This document shows positions 14,299-21,019 of a stretch of 29,083 bases of DNA, piece after piece (position 1 is the stretch's first letter; each line of letters starts with the position of its first letter). Origin of the DNA: a virus; the IMG/VR virus record IMGVR_UViG_3300013104_000713, positions 1 to 29,083 of that record, one strand, 5' to 3'. The notes below the pieces were generated by a model. That model did not search any database and was not told the origin of the DNA. It saw only the letters and a program-made list of their open reading frames with translations. The translations under genes were made by a program, and so were the position numbers.

Positions 14299-14495
14299 AA
14301 CGGGCGCCGGCGATCCAGGAAGCCGGACGCCTAGACGCCCTCGGCATCGACGGGGGTCGATTCCTGGTCTGTGGCCCAGCGGAGCGGATCGCCATGCAGG
14401 CGCGCTCCAAGGTGGTTGAGGAGTGGCGTGAGACCGAACGCCACAACCTCGCCATAGAAATCATCCAAGAGTTCGGCCAGGCCCTTGAAGGCTAG
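14277..14495 (+). CDS. Frameshift extension of tail assembly chaperone (T-like part)
   Basis: In the -1 frame relative to the chaperone, the sequence is open from 14277 to TAG 14493-14495 and has no good start codon; its only ATG (14394) would give 33 residues without a ribosome-binding site. It overlaps the upstream frame for only 22 bases, which contain the G5 run. Slippage of one base back on GGG yields GIERAPAIQEAGRLDALGID... joined to the chaperone, a product of about 254 residues. The C-terminus (VVEEWRETERHNLAIEI) is a helix, as in GT proteins. This matches the conserved tail-gene frameshift described for many dsDNA phages. Confidence 0.78.
   Translation, partial: SHPTGGIERAPAIQEAGRLDALGIDGGRFLVCGPAERIAMQARSKVVEEWRETERHNLAIEIIQEFGQALEG
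14287..14295 (+). other. Probable -1 ribosomal frameshift (slippery) site
   Basis: The codons CTG GGG GAA contain five G (14289-14293). The P-site tRNA on GGG (14290-14292) can re-pair perfectly on GGG one base back (14289-14291); the A-site codon then becomes GGA instead of GAA, so the site is not a perfect X XXY YYZ heptamer. The in-frame TAG directly after the A-site codon may help by slowing the ribosome. Confidence 0.65.
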
Positions 14496-14510
14496 CTGGA
14501 GGTGGTGTAG

Positions 14511-17138
14511 ATGGCTGGTCCTTCCAGCAGCATCGACGTGTTCCTGCGCCTCCACGGGCAGCGCAAGTTTGCCAAGGAAGTAGCCGCATCTGGGGCGGAG
14601 CTTGAGGCAATGGGGCTGAAGGGCGCCAAAGCGGTGGCCAGCTTTGCCAATTCTGGCGAGAAGCTGAAGAGGTTCGGCAAATCCTGGACCCACAACGTCT
14701 CGATGCCCATCGCAGCGCTCGGCGTCGTCAGCGGCAAGATGGCGATGGACTTCGATCGGTCGATGTCGCTCATTGCCACGCAGGCCGGTGGCTCGGCGCG
14801 CGAAGTGAAAGGCCTAGAAAAGGCTGTGCTGGGGATGCACAACCAGTTCACTCCGAACGAACGAGCCCAGGGCCTCTTCTACATCGAGTCCGCCGGTCTC
14901 CGCGGCGCCAAAGCAATGGAAATGCTCCAGGCGAACGTAAAGCTCGCCACGACCGGCAACTCCAACCTCGAACACACCGTCTTTGGGACCGTCGGCGCCA
15001 TGAATGCCCTCGGAAAAGAAGGCAAAAATTTCACCAAGATCGCGGCCATTATGAACTCCACGGTCGGACACGGCCATATGCGGATGGAAGAATTGGTTGG
15101 GGCGATCTCTACCGGCTTGGTGGGGGCCGCGAAATCCTTCGGGGTCAGTTGGGGCGGGATGAGCTCGGCGGTCGCCTTCTTCACTCGCATGGGCGAACCG
15201 GCCCAGCAGGTAGCCACGCGTCTGCGGCAGACCATCACGCACCTGGCCACCAATGCCAGCACCAAAGGTGCCGAAGCCCTCGATTCGATCGGCATGTCGA
15301 CGGAGAAGATGGGCCAAAGGATCCGGAAAAGCGGGCGCATCGGGCCGGTCATCAAAGAACTTGCTGAACATCTCAAAGCGGTCTCGAAAACCAAGGCCGA
15401 TCAGGTACTCACCGATGCTTTCGGGGGCGGGCGATTCGGAACTCAGATTCGAGAGGCCACGCAGCGCTGGCAGCTTCTGCTTCGTACCGAAAAAGAAGTC
15501 GCGAAGTTCGGGACGGCGAAAGAACTCAACCGGGCTAATGCGATCGCCGAGAAGCAGTCCGCAGTGAAATTGAAAGAAACGTGGGGCGATCTGAGCGCCG
15601 TTCTCATCAATCTCGGCAACGTGGTATTGCCCGTTGCGGTACCGGCCCTTGAAAAACTCACTGGGGTCGTCAGTGGAGCAGGACATGCCTTCGGTGCGAT
15701 GTCACCTGAGGTGCAAGCCGGGATAGGCGGGTTCTTGCTGCTCACCGGACCAATCGCTCATGGACTTGGCTATTTCGCTGGCGGTGTTGGGCGAGCATTG
15801 ATTCTGACCAAAAAACTGATGGTCGCTGGCCAAGATTTCGGGGCGTTCGCGTGGGCGCTGAAAAGCGGCGGCCAGAGCATGAAAGGGGCGGCTTCCTATG
15901 CCTTCCGAGGTTCGGGTATAGCCGGGGCACTCCAGACCGCCAAAGGCTTCGCACTCTCCCTGGGGCCGGCAGTAGCTGCCTATGGCGTTGGAAACATCGT
16001 CACCTCTGCCTTGAGCGGAGACTGGGGCGATGCAGGGCTTGAGGCCGGAGGAGCCTTCGTCGGCGGCCTCGCGGGCTATCTGGGCGGCGGACCACTAGTC
16101 GGGATGCTTGGAATGGGTGCCGGCTCGTTGGCGGGCGAATTGCTCTCGGGGCTGTTCGGATCGGAAACCAAGGTTCTCTCAGCCCAAGAAAGGGCAGCGC
16201 AAAGCGCAAAGCGAGTGAAAGCGGCGCTTGAGGGGGAGCACCACGCATCGAGCGCACTCGCGAAATCAGGTGCGGCCCTTGTCTCGGCACATCACCGCCA
16301 GAAGGCCGCATCCCAAGAAGTGCGCCATGCCGAAAGGGCCCTGAGCACGATTCGGGCGGAATTCGGTCCCAACTCCGAGCAGGCGATCCGGGCGGAAGTC
16401 CACCTGGCGAAAGCCGGCGAACGCCGTTTTGCCATCACCCGCAAACTGCACCGCCAGGAAAAACTGCATGGAGAAGCCCAAGGTATCTTCAAGCAGGAGA
16501 ACGCCAACGCTGTCCTGCAAGAGCGTTCGCGGATCAAGCTGCTGAAAGGCCAGGTCGAAGAATCACGTGAGCGTCGTCGAAAGCTCATGTCTGAAGGTGT
16601 CACCGGCAGGCGTCTGATTCAGGCCGATGAAGCCCTCACGCAGCGAACTTCTGCCCTTCGCAAAGAACGTAGCGCCCTCTATAAATCGTGGGCCGAAGCC
16701 AACAAGAAGATCGGCCCTGAATGGGCGAACTTCGTCCGGCATGCAAATGCCAAGGCACTCGAACTAGGAAAGGGCCTCAAAGCGGTTCGTGAAGAAGCGG
16801 AAGGTCTTCGCAAAACCCTCCACAAGCTCCGTGAAAGCTCGAGCACCGACCTTGGGCCGTTCAAGCGTGGGGTAATAGAAGAAGCCACTGAATCAGCACT
16901 TGGCCGGAACCGGCGAGAAGAACGCGAATTGCGTCCGCATCACCACGGGCGCCATGCCGCGCCGCCCCGCCGATCGCCTAGACGGCGCGATCTGGTACTC
17001 ACCACACCCCTGGGATCCTCCCTTTCGGCCGCGAGCGCTGGCGGCGACATCGTGATCCCACTCACCGCGATCCTCGATGGAGATGTGGTTGCACAGAAGG
17101 TAACGCGCCGGGCGCAGAAGGCAGCTAACCGACAATAG
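14511..17138 (+). CDS. Tail tape measure protein, TP901-like, 875 aa
   Basis: The tape measure sets tail length and is injected with the DNA. The N-terminal quarter matches TP901-type tape measures: a helical start, MAMDFDRSMSLIATQAGGSAREV, then MHNQFTPNERAQGLFYIESAGLRG, NALGKEGKNFTKIAAIMNSTVGHGHMRMEELVGAI, and MGEPAQQVATRLRQTITHLA. Two hydrophobic Gly/Ala-rich regions lie near residues 400-440 and 505-550, as expected for membrane insertion. Residues 556-780 are charged coiled coil. The final 90 residues include HHHGRHAAPPRRSPRRR, a basic low-complexity segment. Using 0.15 nm per residue (known ruler rule), tail length would be about 130 nm. GGAGGTGG precedes the ATG. Confidence 0.92.
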   Translation: MAGPSSSIDVFLRLHGQRKFAKEVAASGAELEAMGLKGAKAVASFANSGEKLKRFGKSWTHNVSMPIAALGVVSGKMAMDFDRSMSLIATQAGGSAREVKGLEKAVLGMHNQFTPNERAQGLFYIESAGLRGAKAMEMLQANVKLATTGNSNLEHTVFGTVGAMNALGKEGKNFTKIAAIMNSTVGHGHMRMEELVGAISTGLVGAAKSFGVSWGGMSSAVAFFTRMGEPAQQVATRLRQTITHLATNASTKGAEALDSIGMSTEKMGQRIRKSGRIGPVIKELAEHLKAVSKTKADQVLTDAFGGGRFGTQIREATQRWQLLLRTEKEVAKFGTAKELNRANAIAEKQSAVKLKETWGDLSAVLINLGNVVLPVAVPALEKLTGVVSGAGHAFGAMSPEVQAGIGGFLLLTGPIAHGLGYFAGGVGRALILTKKLMVAGQDFGAFAWALKSGGQSMKGAASYAFRGSGIAGALQTAKGFALSLGPAVAAYGVGNIVTSALSGDWGDAGLEAGGAFVGGLAGYLGGGPLVGMLGMGAGSLAGELLSGLFGSETKVLSAQERAAQSAKRVKAALEGEHHASSALAKSGAALVSAHHRQKAASQEVRHAERALSTIRAEFGPNSEQAIRAEVHLAKAGERRFAITRKLHRQEKLHGEAQGIFKQENANAVLQERSRIKLLKGQVEESRERRRKLMSEGVTGRRLIQADEALTQRTSALRKERSALYKSWAEANKKIGPEWANFVRHANAKALELGKGLKAVREEAEGLRKTLHKLRESSSTDLGPFKRGVIEEATESALGRNRREERELRPHHHGRHAAPPRRSPRRRDLVLTTPLGSSLSAASAGGDIVIPLTAILDGDVVAQKVTRRAQKAANRQ

Positions 17139-17142
17139 AGAG

Positions 17143-17811
17143 TCAGGCACCTTCGTTGAAGGCATAAATAATGCCGTCACCAAAGCGATTGCTACATCGA
17201 GCCGTCTCATGTCCGACCTCCGGCTGCTCGCTTCCTGGAGGCGTTTGTACTACGACGATGGTTGATGTACACCGGAATGCACTGACAACGAAGCCGAGAG
17301 CCTCAAACGAAAAGGTGCTAACCGAGAAGCGGTGGGGCAACCGAAGGTTTGATCCCACGCGCTGTCGAACATGTTTAGCTAGTCCACGAGCATCTTCGCA
17401 GGAGACCCGAGTAGCGACCAGCCGGAGAGAAGGGTCGCGATTCTCTGGCAGTCCGTGGCGCCCGCAGGAACGCGGCTGCGGGGGAAGCGCCGGTCCAAAA
17501 TAGAAGCCAGTCGCGTTCCAGGTCGCCGTTCGCCAAGTGTCGCTGCTGGGTTCAGCAGCTGCAACCCCATCCCTGATCATTCCGGCGCTGGCTAGACGGA
17601 ACTCGCAACCCAGGCCTTCGGAACCGAGGGGAATCCGGTTGTTGCCGGGACAGTTGACGAATAAGCCTTCAGCCTTGGGGAACCGGCCTTCGATGTATCC
17701 CCTGACTGAGTTACTTGCCGCGTTGAGGCCCTGAGCCTCCGAGCAAGAGGGCGTGACCACCATGAAGGTTGCGATGGCCAGAAACAGCGAGGCCTTGGCC
17801 AACTGGGACAT
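17143..17811 (-). CDS. Minus-strand secreted cargo protein (moron), 222 aa
   Basis: The only recognised minus-strand gene inside the tail block. I start it at the ATG at 17811 because it begins a signal peptide (MSQLAKASLFLAIATFMVV...SCSEAQG, probable cut after SEA); longer N-terminal versions overlap the LysM gene. The mature protein has six Cys, probably disulfides. The first half (VNCPGNNRIPLGSEGLGCEF) resembles small cell-surface beta domains. The second half (TRVSCEDARGLAKHV ... FRCTST ... ARCSN...IIYAF) follows a pattern I associate with exported proteins of high-GC Actinobacteria. It ends 4 bases from the tape-measure stop and starts 29 bases from the LysM gene. A surface role such as superinfection exclusion is inference. 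Confidence 0.75.
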   Translation of the reverse strand: MSQLAKASLFLAIATFMVVTPSCSEAQGLNAASNSVRGYIEGRFPKAEGLFVNCPGNNRIPLGSEGLGCEFRLASAGMIRDGVAAAEPSSDTWRTATWNATGFYFGPALPPQPRSCGRHGLPENRDPSLRLVATRVSCEDARGLAKHVRQRVGSNLRLPHRFSVSTFSFEALGFVVSAFRCTSTIVVVQTPPGSEQPEVGHETARCSNRFGDGIIYAFNEGA

Positions 17812-17840
17812 CCGCGCGACCGTACCAGAAAGGCGCTCAA
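17812..17840 (-). promoter_or_regulatory. Candidate leaderless promoter of the secreted moron
   Basis: Reading on the minus strand: TTGAGC (17840-17835), 10 bases, TACGGT (17824-17819), then CGCGCGG and ATG. TACGGT fits an actinobacterial -10 element (TAnnnT) at the distance that would place the transcript start on or next to the A of ATG; no ribosome-binding site is present. The 10-base spacing is too short for a standard -35, so TTGAGC may be an operator part or chance. The same arrangement precedes the other minus-strand cassette. Confidence 0.45.
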
Positions 17841-18452
17841 GTGGCCCATCCCCAGCTCCACCTGATCTGCGACGACCTGGAAGTCGACCTCCATGTCGAC
17901 ATGGGAGATGGGCCGGCGACTCCCACCGCAGGGCATTCGGGCTGGGAAACGGTCGCCCGGGTCCGCCGCAAGGCGATGACTGCCTACGTAGGCGTGCAGC
18001 CATTCCAGCAGGACGTTCCGGTGCTGCTGGACGGGTTCCGCGAGAACCGCAGCATCCAGCGCCAGCTCGACCAGATCTTGAGCCTGGGCGAAGGGAAAGT
18101 CCTTTTCCACGCCTATGGGCCAATCCATAACGAGGGTGGCCCCTACGTCTTCGGAGATGAGCCCGAACTGGGAGATGCGATCAGGGCCGAGGACGGGACG
18201 CTGGTCCGCCAGGCCTTGACCCTGAAGCTGATGGAGTACGTGCCCGCAGATCAGGCTGGAAAGCGCGAGGGACCGAAGGTCGCGATCGGAGACGCCAAGG
18301 CGCTGACCTACACGACTGTCCAACGGGACACGCTCGCCAAGATCGCCTTCAAGCTCTATCACGACTGGAGACGCTGGGAGGAAATCGGGCGGAAGAACGG
18401 CATCTCCGATCCCCACCGGGTTCTTCCGGCCGGACGTGAACTGAAGCTGTGA
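17841..18452 (+). CDS. Baseplate/tail protein with C-terminal LysM domain, 203 aa
   Basis: GTG 17841 is chosen because AGAAAGG lies 7 bases upstream; the longer version from 17769 would overlap the moron. The N-terminal part is beta-rich (LHLICDDLEVDLHVDMGDGP, GWETVARVRRKAMTAYVG), continuing PVLLDGFRENRSIQRQLDQI. Residues about 158-203 are a LysM-like module: TYTTVQRDTLAKIAFKLYHDWRRWEEIGRKNGISDP...LPAGRELKL. Phage proteins of this build (P2 gpX or PBSX XkdP/gp53-like) sit between tape measure and hub, and help attach the tube to the baseplate. The stop overlaps the hub start (GTGA). Confidence 0.82.
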   Translation: MAHPQLHLICDDLEVDLHVDMGDGPATPTAGHSGWETVARVRRKAMTAYVGVQPFQQDVPVLLDGFRENRSIQRQLDQILSLGEGKVLFHAYGPIHNEGGPYVFGDEPELGDAIRAEDGTLVRQALTLKLMEYVPADQAGKREGPKVAIGDAKALTYTTVQRDTLAKIAFKLYHDWRRWEEIGRKNGISDPHRVLPAGRELKL

Positions 18453-20380
18453 GCACTCCGCAGAAGGGCACCAAGAACCGGATCCAGGGCGTCGAATCGA
18501 CCATCGAGGATCTGGTGCTCCGCAACGGCCAACGTCTCCCGCTGAATGTCGGTGTCGCCGAGGTGCCGAGTCCCACGTTGAAGCGGACCATCGTCGGGGC
18601 GAGCTCGATCGAAGTCCCGGTCTTTGACCCCGAGCGCCGACTGCTGCGCAACTCCCTGATTTCACAGAAATGGGATGCCGAGGTCGACGGACTCCACTTT
18701 CGGTATCCGGGCGGTCTGAGCAAGAGCGGCGACACGCTGACCGTTACGCTCGAAGACCGCTGGATCGCGCTTCTGCGTGAAAAGGAAGGGCCGAAGCGCG
18801 CCCTGCGCAGCAAGAGCACGCGAGCGGAGTTCATCAAGTCCCTGGTGGAAGAAGCATGTCCGGGCCTTGAGTTCGTCTGCCCGCAGCTCCACGTCAAACA
18901 GCCGATCAAGACCGAAGCACAGGGCAAAAAGGCCACCGAAGACGCTAAGGCAAAACTCGGGAAGGGGATCGGAGACACCAAGGGCCTGACGGTCGAGGGG
19001 CAACCTGCGACCGCGGCCCAGAAGCAGATCGCCCAGGAAGCGCTTCAGGTCGCCGAGTCCCTTCAGCAGCCCCCTGTGGTCCTTGAGGCGGTGATGGTGG
19101 CCCTGATGGATGAGTCCCACATCGGCGAGCTGACTGGCGGCAAGAACGTATTGCAGGCCGAGGGGAGTTCCAAGGGTGCCGACACTGGCTCAACCGTTCA
19201 GGAGGTGACGAACTTCCTGACGGGCAAGGGCGGGTATGGCGAAGGCGGCGTCATCGGGATCTTGAAGAAGCACCCGACCTACACCCCGCCCGAGCTCGCA
19301 ACGACCGCACAGCGCAATGCGGCCTTTCTCAACGGAGGGCTGGCGGCGGGGGCAGCACCCTATGCGCGCTTCTCGTCCGAGGCCAAGAAGTGGGTCGAAG
19401 CCTTCAAGGGTGGCGAATTCAGCGACACCTCGATCACCGTCACTGAGCCGTTCAAGTTCGTCGTCAAGAAAAAGGAAGACTTCTGGGCCGCGATCAAACG
19501 CCTGGCCAAGGACGTCAACTGGCGGGCTTTCATCGTTGGCAACCGCTTCTACTTCATGCCCGAGACCGAACTGTTTCAGGGCATGGTGCGGCTGGCAATC
19601 GATGGCGACACGCCCGGCATCGAAAACATCGACTTCGACTACGACGGCAACCATCCGGTGAGCGAAGTAACCGTAGAAGTGCGCATCAGTCAGTGGAAGC
19701 CACCGCCAGGATCTGTCGTCACGTTGGCCGACTACGGCCCCGCAAGCATCGGCTTCGGCGATGCGCCGGTCAAACCCGACAAAAAGGGTCAGAAGGCAGG
19801 GCTCAGCGGCAATCGCAAAGCGAAGACCGGCGAAGGTCGCGCTCGCTACATCGTCTCCTCGATCGAGGTGCCTGTGGATGATGAGCCTGCGCAACGGCTT
19901 GCCACGATCACGCTGAAAAAGCCCACGGCCCCCCTGCCCGAACCGGCCGCGGAAAAGAAGACCATCGGCGGAATCTCGGGGAGCGCCATCGGCAACAAGA
20001 CCGTCGAACGAGTGTTGGCCTTCCTCGAAAAGGAAGCCGAAGCCAACCCGCCATATGTATGGGGCGGCTTCAGCCCCAAAGGCTACGATTGCTCAGGCCT
20101 CGTCTCTAAAGCCTTGGATGTAGGTGGGTGGCTGACCGGGCGCCTTGATACTCAAGGTTTGGCCGGATGGGGCGAGGCGGGGCCGGGTGAACTCATCACC
20201 GTCTACATCAAGACCTCCGGTAGCGCCCAAGAAGAACACACAATTATCGAAGTCGCAGGGAAGTTCTTCGAGAGCGGCGGCGGGTCCAACGAAAGCGCGA
20301 GCGGGGGAGCGACGGAGTTCTCTCCAGATAAGAGCTACCTGGCCGAGTTCGATACCAAGCGCCACCCCAAAGGTTTCTGA
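18449..20380 (+). CDS. Baseplate hub protein with C-terminal NlpC/P60 peptidase, 643 aa
   Basis: The first ~130 residues (IEDLVLRNGQRLPL..., VPVFDPERRLL, DGLHFRYPGGLSKSGDTLTVTLEDRW) and residues ~330-500 (a helix-rich segment then AFIVGNRFYFMPETE, ENIDFDYDGNHPVSEVTVEV) fit phage hub proteins (gpD/gp27-type). Between them, residues ~205-320 form an inserted part beginning AVMVALMDESHIGEL (Glu222) and ending AQRNAAFLNGGLAAG...SSEAKKWVEAF, reminiscent of a transglycosylase-like insert. Residues ~525-625 are NlpC/P60: PPYVWGGFSPKGYDCSGLV with nucleophile Cys548, and His597 in EEHTIIEV. The hub would cut peptidoglycan stem peptides during DNA entry. Hub and NlpC/P60 calls are firm; the insert is tentative. 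Confidence 0.88.
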   Translation: MSTPQKGTKNRIQGVESTIEDLVLRNGQRLPLNVGVAEVPSPTLKRTIVGASSIEVPVFDPERRLLRNSLISQKWDAEVDGLHFRYPGGLSKSGDTLTVTLEDRWIALLREKEGPKRALRSKSTRAEFIKSLVEEACPGLEFVCPQLHVKQPIKTEAQGKKATEDAKAKLGKGIGDTKGLTVEGQPATAAQKQIAQEALQVAESLQQPPVVLEAVMVALMDESHIGELTGGKNVLQAEGSSKGADTGSTVQEVTNFLTGKGGYGEGGVIGILKKHPTYTPPELATTAQRNAAFLNGGLAAGAAPYARFSSEAKKWVEAFKGGEFSDTSITVTEPFKFVVKKKEDFWAAIKRLAKDVNWRAFIVGNRFYFMPETELFQGMVRLAIDGDTPGIENIDFDYDGNHPVSEVTVEVRISQWKPPPGSVVTLADYGPASIGFGDAPVKPDKKGQKAGLSGNRKAKTGEGRARYIVSSIEVPVDDEPAQRLATITLKKPTAPLPEPAAEKKTIGGISGSAIGNKTVERVLAFLEKEAEANPPYVWGGFSPKGYDCSGLVSKALDVGGWLTGRLDTQGLAGWGEAGPGELITVYIKTSGSAQEEHTIIEVAGKFFESGGGSNESASGGATEFSPDKSYLAEFDTKRHPKGF

Positions 20381-20389
20381 GGGGAAGCT

Positions 20390-20683
20390 ATGCCCGACCC
20401 CGCGGAACTCGACCCGCGCTCCGTCCCGCCCGCGGAGCAGGTACTGCACGAGGCGGTCGTCCTCGACGACGCCTCGCTTCCCGGCGAGCAGATCCGCTGC
20501 GTCATCCCGAGCGAAGGCGAACATCTGGCGACCGATCCACTGCAATGGATGCCCTATGTGACGCCGGTTGGATTCTTCTACCCCAAGCGTGGCGACAGGG
20601 CAATCCTCGGAGACCCCGTTCAGGGACCCGAAGCGATCTTGGCCTGGTGGCCTAAAGCCACCGAACCCGATTCACCCCTTTAG
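20390..20683 (+). CDS. Small baseplate-region protein, 97 aa
   Basis: The gene lies between hub and gp25-like wedge, where contractile-tail phages normally encode the spike or its small partner (gpV/gp45-type). The protein has a Pro-rich, acidic start and a beta-rich end: QWMPYVTPVGFFYPKRGDRAILGDPVQGPEAILAWWP, where PKRGDRAILGD resembles the OB-fold loop of baseplate V proteins. It is too short to hold a full beta-helix spike, so it may be a small OB-fold plug. A GGGGAAGC site precedes the ATG. Confidence 0.55.
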   Translation: MPDPAELDPRSVPPAEQVLHEAVVLDDASLPGEQIRCVIPSEGEHLATDPLQWMPYVTPVGFFYPKRGDRAILGDPVQGPEAILAWWPKATEPDSPL

Positions 20684-20701
20684 CCCCGAGAGGAGCACTG
20701 C

Positions 20702-21019
20702 GTGGCTGTCAAGACCCCTCATCTCGCTGCGCCGTTTTCCTTCACGGGAACCGCCCTTGCCGTGGTGGAACAGGACTCTGTTGCCGAGATCCGCCAGTGC
20801 GTCATCTCCTGTCTCAGCACTCGCCGCGGCTCCCGGATGGACGCACCGGACTTCGGAATTCCAAACCACCTCTTCAATCGCCTCACCGGGCGCTCGAGCC
20901 TTGACGACTACCTGACTGCAATCGAAGAATCGGAGCCCCGGGCGCATGTTCTCGGCAAGGCCGAGATCGAAGGCATGATCGAGCGGATCGTCTTCAAGTT
21001 GGAGCCCGCCGGTGTCTGA
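20702..21019 (+). CDS. Baseplate wedge protein, gp25/gpW-like, 105 aa
   Basis: A 105-residue protein with the gp25-like pattern: VVEQDSVAEIRQCVISCLSTRRGSRMDAPDFGIPNHLF, where the R-G-S-R-x-x-P-x-F-G-I run is the family hallmark (usually GER...PxFG), followed by helix DDYLTAIEESEPRA and strands. gp25 proteins join wedges to the hub and trigger sheath contraction. Cys and Ser replace residues of the usual motif only in minor ways. GTG start with GAGAGGAG upstream; it overlaps the baseplate J start by eight bases, the normal gp25-J order. Confidence 0.85.
   Translation: MAVKTPHLAAPFSFTGTALAVVEQDSVAEIRQCVISCLSTRRGSRMDAPDFGIPNHLFNRLTGRSSLDDYLTAIEESEPRAHVLGKAEIEGMIERIVFKLEPAGV

Noticed and set aside
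14394-14495. Independent 33-residue gene from ATG 14394
   Set aside because: No ribosome-binding site, and it starts in the middle of a frame that continues upstream exactly to the slip site; the frameshift product explains it better.
17150-17175. Two small hairpins (CCTTC-GTT-GAAGG and GGCAT-AAATA-ATGCC) as a terminator for the tape-measure or moron transcripts
   Set aside because: Stems are only five bases, they overlap each other, and they lie within the coding end of the moron; no T tract follows. Too weak to list.
17592-18665. 357-residue minus-strand frame covering LysM and hub starts
   Set aside because: Antisense to the LysM gene and hub start; part coincides with the moron but in another frame, and there is no signal peptide or known motif.
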